Program-made: the position numbers and the translations under genes | Shown: positions 1-10,651 of the stretch, one piece after another | How positions within the stretch are numbered: position 1 is the stretch's first letter | How the letters are laid out: every line of letters begins with the position of its first letter | The notes under the pieces: generated by a model | Database searches by the model: none | What the model saw: only the letters and a program-made list of their open reading frames with translations | What the model was told of the DNA's origin: nothing | Assembly (NCBI RefSeq): GCF_000488275.1 | Contig: NZ_KI530762.1 | Location: 453,536 to 517,535 of the forward strand | Origin: Acinetobacter brisouii CIP 110357 | GTDB lineage: Bacteria; Pseudomonadota; Gammaproteobacteria; Pseudomonadales; Moraxellaceae | Direction: 5' to 3' | DNA length: 64,000 nt

Positions 1-122
1 AACCATACAGATCAGGTGCGATGAGTTAGCCAAAGATTAAATGCGCACGATTTTGACGATAGCCTTTGCGGAGGAGGGTTACTGTTGCATCGTGCGGTTC
101 CCATTTACATCAAATTTATTGT

Positions 123-3100
123 CTAGCCCATAATTTCAATCTGACTTGCTCCTGAACCGAGCGGCTGCACTTGGATCTGTACAGGAATGCGCTCATGCAT
201 GTCCTGAATATGCGAGATCAGTACGACTTTACGTCCCTGATTTTGCAATTGATCGAGCGCATTCATCACCATGTGTAGCGATGATGCATCTAAAGTGCCA
301 AAGCCTTCATCAATAAACAGCGATTCGATTTTCATGGAGCCCAATGCCATATTGGCAATCGCCAGTGACAGGGCAAGGGCGGTGAGGAAGGATTCACCAC
401 CAGACAGTGAGGCAACCGAACGTACTTCGCCATCCATATCATGGTCAATGATGGCGAGGCTAAGCGAGTGTTCCAGACGCTTGAGCGTATAACGCTGTGA
501 CAGCATCGCCAGTTGCTGATTGGCATATTCAAGTAAAATATCCAGATTGTATTGCTGGGCTAAATCACGGAATTTTTTCCCGTTGGCATCTCCCATTAAA
601 CCTGAAATTTTACCCCAGCGATGTTCCTCTTGCTGAATCTGCTGAATCTGTTCGAAAAATTCTTGTTGTTTCTCTAGATTGCGCTGATGCAGTTCCAGCT
701 TGAGTTTGAAGTTATCGCGGATGTCTTGGGTTTGTTGCAGGGATTCAAGCAACGCTGTGAATTCAGTGTGTAGTTGAGTCAGTCCAATCTCAGGCTGATG
801 GCTCAAATGTTGTTGTAATTGCTCTTGAATGGCTTTCAGAGCCGCCTGAACATCTGCCAATGCACGTTCGGCATCTTGAACGTCTCGGCGGATCTGCTGC
901 GCTTCTTCAAGCGAAATATGTTGTAGCTGGGAAAGTAACGGCTGATCAAACTCTGTATGTTGTGTTAGCCATTGTTCGATTTCAAGGGTCGCGGTTTGAT
1001 GCTGTGCTGTCACCTGAAGCAACTGAATGTTGAGCTGATCGAGTTGCCGTTGCTGTTGCTCAAAATTTTCGCGGGTTTGCTCGAAGCTTTGGCGAATCTG
1101 GTTAAATTGAAGCTGTAGATTTTGCCGTTGCTCGTCATATTGAATCAACCATTCATGTGGTTTTTCAATCTGTATGTGCGTCATTTCAAAAATCAATTGG
1201 ATGGCTGAATCGGTATTCTCTTTGCCTTTACGTTTCAATTCAGCCTGCTCTGTTTCAGCTTGTTGAATCAGCGCCTGTTTATGTTGCAGTTCAAGCGTTT
1301 TTTGCTGTAAATGCTGGGTTTTGTCATTCAACTGCTGATTCAGCATTTCAATATGCTGTAAAAGCTGACTACGTTGGTTGAGCAAGTGCATGATGTGCTG
1401 GGCAGTATTTAAAGTTTGCTTTTGCCATGCATCACGTTGTTCAGTCGTGAGTAGATCGAGCAGATATCGGATCGTCTGTTCGGACTGTTGCACGATAGAA
1501 AGCTGCTGCGAAATTTCCTGAATCTGTTGGGTCAGCGTGCGTTGCTGTTTTTGAGCATCATCAAGTTGTTGTATGGATTGCTCAAGGTTTTGCTTGTCTT
1601 GTTGAAGTGTTTGAATGATTTGTAAAAGTTTCTGCTGGGTTTGCTCAGGCGATTGGCTGAAATCAATGTCAATTTGAGCTTGTGTGCAGATGCTACTCAT
1701 CGAGTGCTGAGTTTTTTCAAGCTCGGCAGTTAACGCATTTAGGCGGCTTTGATTTTGCGTGAGCGCCATATTGTACTGTGCATGAATCTGCTGCGCCCGT
1801 TGCCAAGCCTGTAACTGTTGTTGCTCCAGTTGAATGGCTTGTTGTTCTTGCTGTTCTTGTAGTTTGAGCAGCTCATTGGAAAGAGAAGTATGTTCCGCTT
1901 TAAAAGGATGATGGGTGCTGCCACAGACCAAGCAGGCTTCGCCTTCAATCAATTGCTCGCGTAGTTTTTCAATATTTTCGGTATGCAACAGGCGTTGCTG
2001 CTGCAAGATACGTTGTAACTGTTCTCGTTCCAGTTTCTGAGTTTGATATTGCTGTTCGGTGTGCTGAACCTGCTGTGTGCTGTGCTCAATTTCTTGCGTC
2101 AGTTCATCACATTTAGTTCGAACAGTATTCTGTTCTAAATGAAGTTGACTAAACTGTTGAAATTGGGTGTCGATTAAAGTCAATTGATGGCTTTGGGCAA
2201 CTATTTTCTCATGCTGGCTACGAAGCTGTCGCAATTGTGCATCAATATTTTGCTCATGACCAAATTGCTGTTGTTGCGATGCAAGCTGTTGTTGTTTTTG
2301 ACTTAAATCTGTTTGTGCTTTTGCGAGTTCACCATATTGCTGTTCGAAGCTTTGAAAATGCTGAATAAAGCGTTGTAGTGGCGCGATATGTGCGGACAGT
2401 CCTTGATCCAAACTGGAAAATTGTGCGGTTTGTTGTAGTTGTTGTGATCGTTCCGCAAGCTGCATGCTGAACTGATCGCAATCCGTTTGCAATTGAGTCT
2501 GTTGCTGTAATAACGGTTGTAAATCTTGTTGCAAACTTTCTAGCGTGGATTTGGCTTTAATAAATTGTTTGCCAATAAATTCACGTTCCTGAATATAGCT
2601 TCGGACTTGCTCAAGGCTGGACTGATGTATTTGTTCAAACGTATGCTGAGCTTTGAATTGTTTGTCCACATTTTCAAACACAGTTTTTTCTTGTTCAAAA
2701 TCGTGTTTGATAACGTTGAATTTTAACTGGCAGCTTTGAATTTGTGGTTGTAACTGACGTAGTTCCGTCTGAGTTTTTTGCTGTTGAATCACGCTCGGGC
2801 GAATTGAGGCAAAGGTTTCCAATTGTTTAAGCTGCGTGCGTTTTGAACCCAGTGCATCAAATTTTTGTTGCTGCTCAGTTAGATGCTGCTGGCGTTGTTG
2901 TACATCACGTTCGAGTTGTTGCTGCTGGGTAAACCAGCGCTGATATTGCTCAAGTTTTATCTTCTCAGTATTGAGTTTCTCATACTGTATATTGCTTTGC
3001 TTTAGTTGCTCGGTCAGTTCAGCCACAGCTTCATCTGACAAGATTTCAATATGTCCTAAAACATTTTCCAGTTCTTTACGTTGCTTGGCAATGTCACGGG

Positions 3101-3719
3101 TTTTTTCAAATGCCAATTGCCCGATTTTGGCAAAAATTGAAGAATTGGTCAGGTATTCGAGCAGTTCACCTCGTTCACTGTCGCGAGCTTTTAAGAATGC
3201 CGTGACTTCGGACTGAGCTAACAGCACCGCACGGGTAAATTGTTCAAACGACAACTGGGTAATGTTTTTGATACTGTCATCGACGGCTTTGGTTTTGTCG
3301 GCAATTACCACGCCATCGCTCAGGCAAGTCAGCGAACGCTGTACGCTTTGCAATTTGCCCGTAGGGTTTTCACGGGCACGTTTCAACTCCCAACGCGCCA
3401 AATAACGCTTCTGATCGGGTGCGATAAAACTCACTTCGGCAAAACCATGCCCCGTGCCGCGGCGTAACACGGTTAAAGGTGAATTGGATAATAATTCTGA
3501 ACCGTCGACATCACGGAGTTTCCCGTCGCTTTCCTTAAGACGCGGAATTTTATTAAATAGGGCAAGGCACATCGCATCCAAAATGGTTGATTTGCCTGCG
3601 CCCGTTTTGCCTGTAATTGCGATCAACCCTGCATTTGCCAACGGCTGACTTTCAAAATCAATCCATTGTTCACCCGCCAGTGATGCCAGATTTTTTATGC
3701 GAATAGATAAAATTTTCAT
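123..3719 (-). CDS. sbcC: SbcC, ATPase subunit of the SbcCD nuclease
   Basis: SMC-like ATPase that partners SbcD to open DNA hairpins and trim double-strand ends in the cytoplasm. The Walker A loop GKTGAGKS is at residues 37-44. A very long glutamine-rich coiled coil fills the middle and is broken by a zinc hook (CLVCGSTHHP). The C-terminal lobe carries the ABC signature SLSGGESF and the Walker B ESLFIDEGFGTLD. At 1198 residues it is longer than E. coli SbcC (about 1050), and the extra length is in the coiled coil. The start codon lies 9 bp after the sbcD stop with an AAGGA ribosome site, so the two genes form an operon. Confidence 0.96.
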   Translation of the reverse strand: MKILSIRIKNLASLAGEQWIDFESQPLANAGLIAITGKTGAGKSTILDAMCLALFNKIPRLKESDGKLRDVDGSELLSNSPLTVLRRGTGHGFAEVSFIAPDQKRYLARWELKRARENPTGKLQSVQRSLTCLSDGVVIADKTKAVDDSIKNITQLSFEQFTRAVLLAQSEVTAFLKARDSERGELLEYLTNSSIFAKIGQLAFEKTRDIAKQRKELENVLGHIEILSDEAVAELTEQLKQSNIQYEKLNTEKIKLEQYQRWFTQQQQLERDVQQRQQHLTEQQQKFDALGSKRTQLKQLETFASIRPSVIQQQKTQTELRQLQPQIQSCQLKFNVIKHDFEQEKTVFENVDKQFKAQHTFEQIHQSSLEQVRSYIQEREFIGKQFIKAKSTLESLQQDLQPLLQQQTQLQTDCDQFSMQLAERSQQLQQTAQFSSLDQGLSAHIAPLQRFIQHFQSFEQQYGELAKAQTDLSQKQQQLASQQQQFGHEQNIDAQLRQLRSQHEKIVAQSHQLTLIDTQFQQFSQLHLEQNTVRTKCDELTQEIEHSTQQVQHTEQQYQTQKLEREQLQRILQQQRLLHTENIEKLREQLIEGEACLVCGSTHHPFKAEHTSLSNELLKLQEQQEQQAIQLEQQQLQAWQRAQQIHAQYNMALTQNQSRLNALTAELEKTQHSMSSICTQAQIDIDFSQSPEQTQQKLLQIIQTLQQDKQNLEQSIQQLDDAQKQQRTLTQQIQEISQQLSIVQQSEQTIRYLLDLLTTEQRDAWQKQTLNTAQHIMHLLNQRSQLLQHIEMLNQQLNDKTQHLQQKTLELQHKQALIQQAETEQAELKRKGKENTDSAIQLIFEMTHIQIEKPHEWLIQYDEQRQNLQLQFNQIRQSFEQTRENFEQQQRQLDQLNIQLLQVTAQHQTATLEIEQWLTQHTEFDQPLLSQLQHISLEEAQQIRRDVQDAERALADVQAALKAIQEQLQQHLSHQPEIGLTQLHTEFTALLESLQQTQDIRDNFKLKLELHQRNLEKQQEFFEQIQQIQQEEHRWGKISGLMGDANGKKFRDLAQQYNLDILLEYANQQLAMLSQRYTLKRLEHSLSLAIIDHDMDGEVRSVASLSGGESFLTALALSLAIANMALGSMKIESLFIDEGFGTLDASSLHMVMNALDQLQNQGRKVVLISHIQDMHERIPVQIQVQPLGSGASQIEIMG

Positions 3720-3728
3720 GGCAAATCC

Positions 3729-4979
3729 TTAAGCAGAGGTTTCATCATCAAGAGCATGCTGGGCTTGTTCGACCAAACTCATAAAGTCTTTGAGTACGCT
3801 GTCATCGTTATCGTAACCTTGTTTTTGCCACAGGCTACTAAATAGTTTTTCAGGAGTCGGCGGTTCTAAACTTATGCTGAAAGCCTGATCTTGTTGCTGT
3901 TCATTTGGCAAATACTGGCGGGAAATTTTGACCAGTCGATAACGGTTTTTTGGCAGTGCATCTTCAAACTGTTGCCGTAAATTTAGAGCAGGCGGTTGGG
4001 TGGTACTGTATTCAATATCCACATATTCACGTTGCTCAATCTCCTCAATTTCGCCGTGTGGCAAAGCCTGTAACTGGGCAAAGACTTCATCTAGGCTGCC
4101 CCGAATCGCAATCAGGTTAATGCTGCGAGGAATGGCTATTGCGTCAAAAGTATACGGCTGTTCAGGATTTTGGGGGTCAATCCTGACATCAACCACCTGA
4201 TGTTTATAATGAATTTCGCTAAAAGACAAAGGAATCGGCGAACCACTATAGCGAATATGCGCTTGTCCGACTTTTTGTGGTTTATGCAAATGCCCGAGTG
4301 CCACATAATCAATTGCACCATCAAATAATGCAGTAGAAAGCGCTTCTTCATTGCCAATGATAATTGGGCGTTCCGAGTCTGATGTTTCTGCACCTTGCAT
4401 GTGCGCATGCGACATGACAATCAACGCCTGTTCAGGTGTTTTTCTTTTTTGCGCTTCGCTAATCAAGGTGCGATGTAGATATTCAATCGCAGATTGGCTG
4501 GTGCTGGTCTGGTCATTCAGACCTGTAATTTCCGCAGAACGTAGAAAAGGCAGTGCCACACACCACGCCACAATATTTTTTTGTGCATCGTAAATGGGTA
4601 AAATCAGGCGCTCAGTATTTAAGCTTTTGTCATCGTTCCAGCGAATCACGCCTACAGCTTTGGCGTGGTATTTTTCGAGGAGCGGTTCGACCTGTTCAAT
4701 CCGATAACCTGAGTCATGGTTGCCTGCAATCATCAGGGTTTGCATCTGTGGTGCAGCGTCGTGCGCATCGGCAAGAAATTGATAGAGTTGTTTTTGTGCC
4801 TGTGAACTTGGATTGATTACATCGAAAATATCACCTGCAATGAGCAGAGCATGTGGTTGTTTTTCTTTGATTTGTTGAATGAGCCATGCCAGAAATTGTT
4901 CATGTTCATAGTGGCGCGAATGGTTATAAAAGAATTGTCCCAAATGCCAGTCTGAAGTATGAAGAAAATGCACGCTCAT
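3729..4979 (-). CDS. sbcD: SbcD, Mre11-type nuclease subunit
   Basis: Manganese-dependent exo/endonuclease that forms the SbcCD complex. Metallophosphoesterase motifs run in order: DWHLG near the start, GDIFD, GNHDSG, SHAHMQG and LGHLHKP. I start the gene at the ATG ending at 4979 (protein begins MSVHFLHTSDWHLG). The longer reading frame to 5048 adds 23 residues with no family counterpart, and an AGGA site precedes this ATG. About 416 residues, normal for the family. First gene of the sbcDC operon. Confidence 0.95.
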   Translation of the reverse strand: MSVHFLHTSDWHLGQFFYNHSRHYEHEQFLAWLIQQIKEKQPHALLIAGDIFDVINPSSQAQKQLYQFLADAHDAAPQMQTLMIAGNHDSGYRIEQVEPLLEKYHAKAVGVIRWNDDKSLNTERLILPIYDAQKNIVAWCVALPFLRSAEITGLNDQTSTSQSAIEYLHRTLISEAQKRKTPEQALIVMSHAHMQGAETSDSERPIIIGNEEALSTALFDGAIDYVALGHLHKPQKVGQAHIRYSGSPIPLSFSEIHYKHQVVDVRIDPQNPEQPYTFDAIAIPRSINLIAIRGSLDEVFAQLQALPHGEIEEIEQREYVDIEYSTTQPPALNLRQQFEDALPKNRYRLVKISRQYLPNEQQQDQAFSISLEPPTPEKLFSSLWQKQGYDNDDSVLKDFMSLVEQAQHALDDETSA

Positions 4980-5220
4980 AAAGTTGGAAGTCCTGCGAAT
5001 GAATGTCCATAAGGTAGCATAAAGCTGTATGCAAGGTGCAGAATACACACCAAGATTGAAAGCGACTTTTTTCCGATAATGGAATTGGGTTAATCGAATC
5101 CACTTTATTTTTATTGATTTTTTTGCTGGATATATTGTGTTTCGAAGTTGCCATCTCCATATTAATTTATAGATGAGATAGTTCTTAGATGGGTTGAAAA
5201 TGAGTGGGAAAATACTCTGA

Positions 5221-5263
5221 AAAAGAAAAGACCAACGATTCGAGTGATATAAATCGTTGGTCT
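5221..5263 (-). terminator. intrinsic terminator of the candidate small RNA
   Basis: AGACCAACGATT (5229-5240) and AATCGTTGGTCT (5252-5263) form a perfect 12-bp stem with an 11-base loop. On the minus strand the stem is followed by a T-rich run; on the plus strand no T-run follows. So it terminates minus-strand RNA that began upstream of sbcD. Confidence 0.75.
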
Positions 5264-5385
5264 AAGATACTTCGTACAACGGGTTATTTTTATGAAGTTA
5301 CCCGAGGCAAAGATTGTTGATGGCAGGTGACTGAAGAGACGTTTTCGCTGATGCCGTACAAAAACGTCAACAACAGACCTTGTAC
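5222..5385 (-). ncRNA. candidate structured small RNA or sbcDC leader
   Basis: No ORF fits here, but the minus strand is densely structured. GTACAA (5380-5385) can pair with TTGTAC (5274-5279). Inside are hairpins GACGTTTT/AAAACGTC, TTGTTGA/TCAACAA and CGGGT/ACCCG. It ends in a 12-bp terminator stem (5229-5263) followed by TTTTCTTTT. A TATATA box at 5388-5393 could serve as -10, but I see no good -35 at normal spacing. It lies about 240 bp upstream of sbcD and could be a free-standing RNA or an attenuated leader. I do not recognise the RNA family; 6S RNA was considered, but neither context nor sequence convinces. Confidence 0.5.
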
Positions 5386-5536
5386 CCTATATAACGTCAG
5401 TGTTTTAGGAATGGTTGACAAGAAAGTTTAAAAAACTTTAAAAAAATTCAAGTGGTCTAATTTGTGATCAAATATTGGCAGACATGCTATATTTTTTAGA
5501 CCATCTCATCTAATAAAAATGAACAAAGGAAATACT

Positions 5537-6439
5537 ATGTCTGCTGCAACTATTTTGATTACAGGTGCTTCGGGCTTTATTGGTAGGCATTTGTTACCGT
5601 ATTTGTTAGAGCGTGATTATCGTGTGATTGCCCTGAGCCGTAAAAATCGAACGTCAGACCACCATAACCTGCGCTGGGTTCAGAAACTCAGTCAGGTCAA
5701 TAATGAAATGATTGACTATGTGATTAATCTGGCGGGAGAAAATATTGGTCAGCAGCGCTGGAGTACGGAGCGCAAACAGCAACTGATTTATAGTCGGGTT
5801 GAGACTACAACGCAGTTGTTTCAGTGGCTCAATCACCAAAAGCATCGACCAAAACTGGTGATTTCAGGTTCAGCAGTAGGTTATTACGGGATTGATGAGC
5901 AGCAACAGTGGCAAAAAATTTGTGATGAAAATACTGAGCCCCAAGACATTTTTATGTCAGAACTTTGTCAGCAGTGGGAACAGGCAGCGTTAGCATATCA
6001 AGCGCAGTACACGATTAAAATTATCCGTTTAGGCGTGGTCTTTGCTGCAGATGGTGGAATTTTACCGCAGATGCTACAACCGATAAAAATGAAACTGGCT
6101 GGGAAAATCGGGCATGGTCGTCAGCCTGTGACGTGGGTACATATTGCCGATGTGCTGGGCGCGATTGAATTTCTAATCACTCACCAACCACAGGCACAAA
6201 TTTTTAATGTCGTTGCCCCTGAACACTCAACACAACAGCAGTTTGCCGAGTGCGCTGCCCGATATTTAAAGGTTCGCCCACTACTGACAGCTCCAAGCTT
6301 TGCTTTTAAGCTTTTACTGGGTGAACAATCTCAACTGATTTTAAATGGACAGTTTGTCCAACCCAAAGCTTTGCTTGAAGCAGGCTATCATTTTCATTAT
6401 CCAACTCTGGATTTGGCATTGCAGCAATTATTGGCGTAA
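5537..6439 (+). CDS. TIGR01777-type NAD(P)-binding epimerase-family protein (YfcH-like)
   Basis: Atypical short-chain dehydrogenase/epimerase of the YfcH/TIGR01777 family; the substrate is unknown. The N-terminus has the Rossmann loop ITGASGFIGRHL, followed by VINLAGENIGQQRW and SGSAVGYYG, which are typical of this family. I place the start at the ATG at 5537 (MSAATILITGAS), which has an AAAGGA site; the in-frame ATG at 5519 lacks one. 300 residues, full length. It converges tail-to-tail with thiO with no base between the two stop codons. Confidence 0.88.
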   Translation: MSAATILITGASGFIGRHLLPYLLERDYRVIALSRKNRTSDHHNLRWVQKLSQVNNEMIDYVINLAGENIGQQRWSTERKQQLIYSRVETTTQLFQWLNHQKHRPKLVISGSAVGYYGIDEQQQWQKICDENTEPQDIFMSELCQQWEQAALAYQAQYTIKIIRLGVVFAADGGILPQMLQPIKMKLAGKIGHGRQPVTWVHIADVLGAIEFLITHQPQAQIFNVVAPEHSTQQQFAECAARYLKVRPLLTAPSFAFKLLLGEQSQLILNGQFVQPKALLEAGYHFHYPTLDLALQQLLA

Positions 6440-7555
6440 TTAGGCGAGAGCATTTTGTATGAGGCGCTGCGGAGAATACGCTGCTGGATCGACCAAAGTG
6501 CTTTGTTGCAACATGAGTTGACGCAGTAGGCGCGCAGAAGCAGGTCCCATACACAAACCATTACGGAAATGTCCGAAGTTGGCCCATAAGTTGTCGACTT
6601 CTGGCATTTGCCCGATGTAAGGCACACCGTCAGGAGAGCTTGGACGTAAACCTGCCCATTGATCGACCAGTGGAAACTGTGCCAGTTCGGGCACCATTTC
6701 AAATACAGCATCGACAATATTTTGCTGAATATGGGCTTTCGGTGTGTTGTCAAAACCAAAATCATTCATGCTTGAACCACAGACAATATGTCCGTCACGC
6801 CGTGGAATCAGGTACATGACCTTGTTCATACACATGGTTGGCAACCAGTTTTCTGGTGTTTTAAACAGTGCCATTTGACCATGTATAGGTTTAACAGGAA
6901 TGCTTAAATTGAGTGGCTCAGCCCAAGCTTGACTCCATGCGCCTGTGGCAAGTACCACCTGATCAGCCACAAATTTTTCGCCATTTTCAGTGTGAATCGC
7001 GGTGACTTTTTGGTTTTGAATCTGTAATTTTTGGATTGCACAGTTTTCCACAAATGTGATTTGAGGTTGCTGTTTTAAATAGGCAATTAAAGATTGCAAC
7101 AGTCGTGGGTTACGCACATTGGACAGATGCGGAAAATACAAAGCCTGCTGAAACTGTTCAGATACACGCGGGTTGAGCTGATGTAAGTCTTGCCCTTGTA
7201 GTAACTCTGCATATTGCATCGGTTCCTGATGACGCTGCGCATAGCTTTGCCCAATCGCAAAATCTTCAGGGTCAAAAATCAGCATACCCGTATGCTGAAT
7301 CTGAAAATCAATCTGGGTGATCGGATACAACTGTGCATTGTATTCCTCATAGAGCGCTTTGCCATATTGAGCCAGTTGGTTGACCGCAGCAGGGTAGCGC
7401 CACGGGTACATCGGCGACAAAATGCCACCGCCTGCCCATGATGCAGCCTTACCTGCATGTTGCTGGTCAAAAATCGTGACGGAACAGCCGTGTTGAATCA
7501 GTTCAAAGGCTGAGAGTAAACCACTTACACCCGCCCCAATGATGGCAATCTGCAT
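6440..7555 (-). CDS. thiO: FAD-dependent glycine oxidase ThiO
   Basis: DAO-family flavoprotein that oxidises glycine to iminoglycine for the thiazole half of thiamine. The FAD-binding motif IIGAGVSGLLSAFEL opens the protein. HAGKAASWAGGGILSPMYPW and the C-terminal WAGLRPSSPDGVPYIG are characteristic of ThiO. 371 residues, normal length. It lies 29 bp downstream of hemB on the same strand and may be co-transcribed. No other thiamine genes are nearby, so the assignment rests on sequence family alone. Confidence 0.85.
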   Translation of the reverse strand: MQIAIIGAGVSGLLSAFELIQHGCSVTIFDQQHAGKAASWAGGGILSPMYPWRYPAAVNQLAQYGKALYEEYNAQLYPITQIDFQIQHTGMLIFDPEDFAIGQSYAQRHQEPMQYAELLQGQDLHQLNPRVSEQFQQALYFPHLSNVRNPRLLQSLIAYLKQQPQITFVENCAIQKLQIQNQKVTAIHTENGEKFVADQVVLATGAWSQAWAEPLNLSIPVKPIHGQMALFKTPENWLPTMCMNKVMYLIPRRDGHIVCGSSMNDFGFDNTPKAHIQQNIVDAVFEMVPELAQFPLVDQWAGLRPSSPDGVPYIGQMPEVDNLWANFGHFRNGLCMGPASARLLRQLMLQQSTLVDPAAYSPQRLIQNALA

Positions 7556-7584
7556 CGTGCGCTCGATCTATCTGGGAAAATGAA

Positions 7585-8631
<1,047 letters not shown>

Positions 8632-8695
8632 CTATTGTAGCCCTATAATGAGGCGTTTGTACAAGAACATATCATCATTCAAGGAATAACTCAGC

Positions 8696-9193
8696 ATGGG
8701 TCAAGCAAAAAAAACATGGACAGGGCAACTGGATATTTCATCTGAAAATCAGCTCTTTGCAATCTTGCAGCAATTGTGTGATGCCTTTAACCATTCGCCT
8801 TTTTTACAACACAACGGGATTTGCATGCGGGTGGTGGATGATCAGATTCAGGGGCATTTGAATATGCAGCCAAACCTGATTGGCAATGTGGCTTATGAAA
8901 TTCTGCATGGCGGTGTGGCAGCGACCTTGCTCGATAGCCTTGGGGGTGTGGTGGCCATGGCAGAGTTGTACAAACGTGCCGATGTGCATAATCGGGCACA
9001 GGTGCTGAAACAGATCGAACGTCTGGCAACACTGGATTTGAGGGTGGATTATCTGGCACCTGGTCGAGGACAATCTTTTATTGCGCATGCAGAAGTCTTA
9101 AGAATGGGCAAAAAAAGTTGTACAATGAGAATGTCTATGCAAAATGACTGCTCAGTCACCATTGCGGTGGCAATTGCTTCTTATGCTTACTAA
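8696..9193 (+). CDS. hotdog-fold acyl-CoA thioesterase (PaaI/YigI-like)
   Basis: Small hotdog-fold thioesterase likely acting on an acyl- or aryl-CoA; the substrate is unknown. The motif ILHGGVAATLLDSLGGVVAM matches the HGG helix signature of the PaaI group, and LDLRVDYLAPGRGQSF is the matching central strand region. 165 residues, typical. The ATG follows an AAGGA site at 8681-8685. Divergent from hemB; the 97-bp gap contains TATAAT at 8644-8649. Confidence 0.82.
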   Translation: MGQAKKTWTGQLDISSENQLFAILQQLCDAFNHSPFLQHNGICMRVVDDQIQGHLNMQPNLIGNVAYEILHGGVAATLLDSLGGVVAMAELYKRADVHNRAQVLKQIERLATLDLRVDYLAPGRGQSFIAHAEVLRMGKKSCTMRMSMQNDCSVTIAVAIASYAY

Positions 9194-9397
9194 ATAGATG
9201 AATATTTATAAATATTGATGAATATTAAAGTCTTAGATTGTGTTTTTATGTGCTGGAAGCCTATTAAAATCAGGGGTTCTGTTGCACTTTGTACACGTTT
9301 TTACGAAAAAAACAATCTTGTATTTTTATAATCAAAATGTGATTTTTACCCGATATAACGAAGCAAACGATTCAAAAAATCAAGACTGGGTATAGTT

Positions 9398-9452
9398 CAA
9401 ATACATTTCCTGAGCCGATTGGCAAAGCCTGTGCACAGCTGAGATGTATTTG
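9398..9452. promoter_or_regulatory. spaced inverted repeat upstream of emrAB
   Basis: CAAATACAT (9398-9406) and ATGTATTTG (9444-9452) form a 9-bp inverted repeat separated by 37 bases. It ends about 40 bp before the emrA start. The rest of the 297-bp gap (9194-9490) is AT-rich and holds no ORF I can support. It could be an operator or an RNA structure in the leader; no regulator gene is adjacent. Confidence 0.35.
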
Positions 9453-9493
9453 AGGTGTTCTGATCACAGTTTGAGTTAATTTAGGAATATGTG

Positions 9494-10645
9494 ATGACAG
9501 ATGTCTCCAATAATACACCCGAGACCCAACCGCCAGAGTCAAATTCTGAACCAGCCATGAAAGCCAAACGCAAAAAAATGCTTGGCTTTTTGGCACTCAT
9601 ATTGATTATTGCAGCGGTACTTTATGCGATTTGGGCCATTTTGTTTAATAACACGGTCAATACCGACAATGCCTATGTAGGCGCTGATACTGCTGAAATC
9701 ACTTCAATGGTGACAGGGCAAGTTTCAAAAGTTTTGGTACAAGATACGCAACAAGTGCATAAAGGCGATATTTTAGTACAGGTCGATCAGCGTGATGCCA
9801 AAATTGCACTCGCACAGGCAGAAGCGGCATTGGCAAAAGCCAAACGTCAATATCACCAGACCCAAGCCAACAGCAGCTCGTTAAATTCACAAATTTTTGT
9901 GAGTAGTGACAGCATTAGCAGTGCGCAGGCACAAGTTGTTAAAGCGCAGGCAGATTATGATAATGCACGTCAAGAGTTAGCTCGTCGTCAGGCACTTGAG
10001 CAAACAGGTGCGATTTCTAAAGAAGAACTGACATCGTCACAAAGTGCGGCAAAAACTGCACTGGCAGCACTCAATGTAGCCAAAGCAGCCGTGTCGCAAG
10101 CCGAATCCAGCCGTAAAGCGGCACAAAGTAACTTGGCTGCCAATGAAGCCTTGATTACGGGGGCTAGTGAAAACACCGCACCCGATATTTTGACCGCACA
10201 AGCCCAGGTTCAACAGGCCTTGCTTGATTTGGAACGTACAGTGATTCGTGCACCTGTTGATGGTGTGGTGACGAGTCGTAATATTCAGGTCGGGCAGCGG
10301 GTTGCACCTGGCACTGTGCTCATGAGTGTAGTCCCTATTTCACAACTCTATGTTGATGCTAACTTTAAAGAAAGCCAGCTTGCCAAAGTTCGTATCGGGC
10401 AAACTGCAACCCTTACCTCTGACTTGTATGGAAAAAGTGTGGTCTATCATGGCAAAGTCATGGGCTTTTCGGGCGGAACGGGTTCAGCGTTTGCCTTGAT
10501 TCCTGCACAAAATGCCACAGGTAACTGGATTAAGGTGGTACAGCGTTTACCTGTACGTATTGCACTTGATCCAAAAGAACTGGCAGCACATCCACTACGT
10601 GTCGGGTTGTCGATGAATGCTGATGTTGACCTCAGTGCGAAGTAA
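9494..10645 (+). CDS. emrA: EmrA-like membrane fusion protein of an MFS efflux pump
   Basis: HlyD/EmrA-family periplasmic adaptor linking an inner-membrane MFS pump to an outer-membrane channel. One N-terminal membrane helix (about residues 29-50) is followed by the lipoyl half-motif VNTDNAYVGADTAEI. A long alanine/glutamine-rich coiled coil (about 95-220) and the second lipoyl half VIRAPVDGVVTSRNIQVG come next. The ATG at 9494 has AGGA 7 bases upstream; a GTG at 9491 is the alternative. emrB follows after 6 bp. The transported drug cannot be read from sequence. Confidence 0.9.
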   Translation: MTDVSNNTPETQPPESNSEPAMKAKRKKMLGFLALILIIAAVLYAIWAILFNNTVNTDNAYVGADTAEITSMVTGQVSKVLVQDTQQVHKGDILVQVDQRDAKIALAQAEAALAKAKRQYHQTQANSSSLNSQIFVSSDSISSAQAQVVKAQADYDNARQELARRQALEQTGAISKEELTSSQSAAKTALAALNVAKAAVSQAESSRKAAQSNLAANEALITGASENTAPDILTAQAQVQQALLDLERTVIRAPVDGVVTSRNIQVGQRVAPGTVLMSVVPISQLYVDANFKESQLAKVRIGQTATLTSDLYGKSVVYHGKVMGFSGGTGSAFALIPAQNATGNWIKVVQRLPVRIALDPKELAAHPLRVGLSMNADVDLSAK

Positions 10646-10651
10646 TTGCTT

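Noticed and set aside
4924..5160. Minus-strand ORF overlapping the start of sbcD
   Set aside because: Out of frame with sbcD, no ribosome site, no family; a shadow frame.
5222..5385. 6S RNA
   Set aside because: The fold is not one long bubble-containing hairpin and the gene is not next to ygfA or zapA; left as an unnamed candidate RNA.
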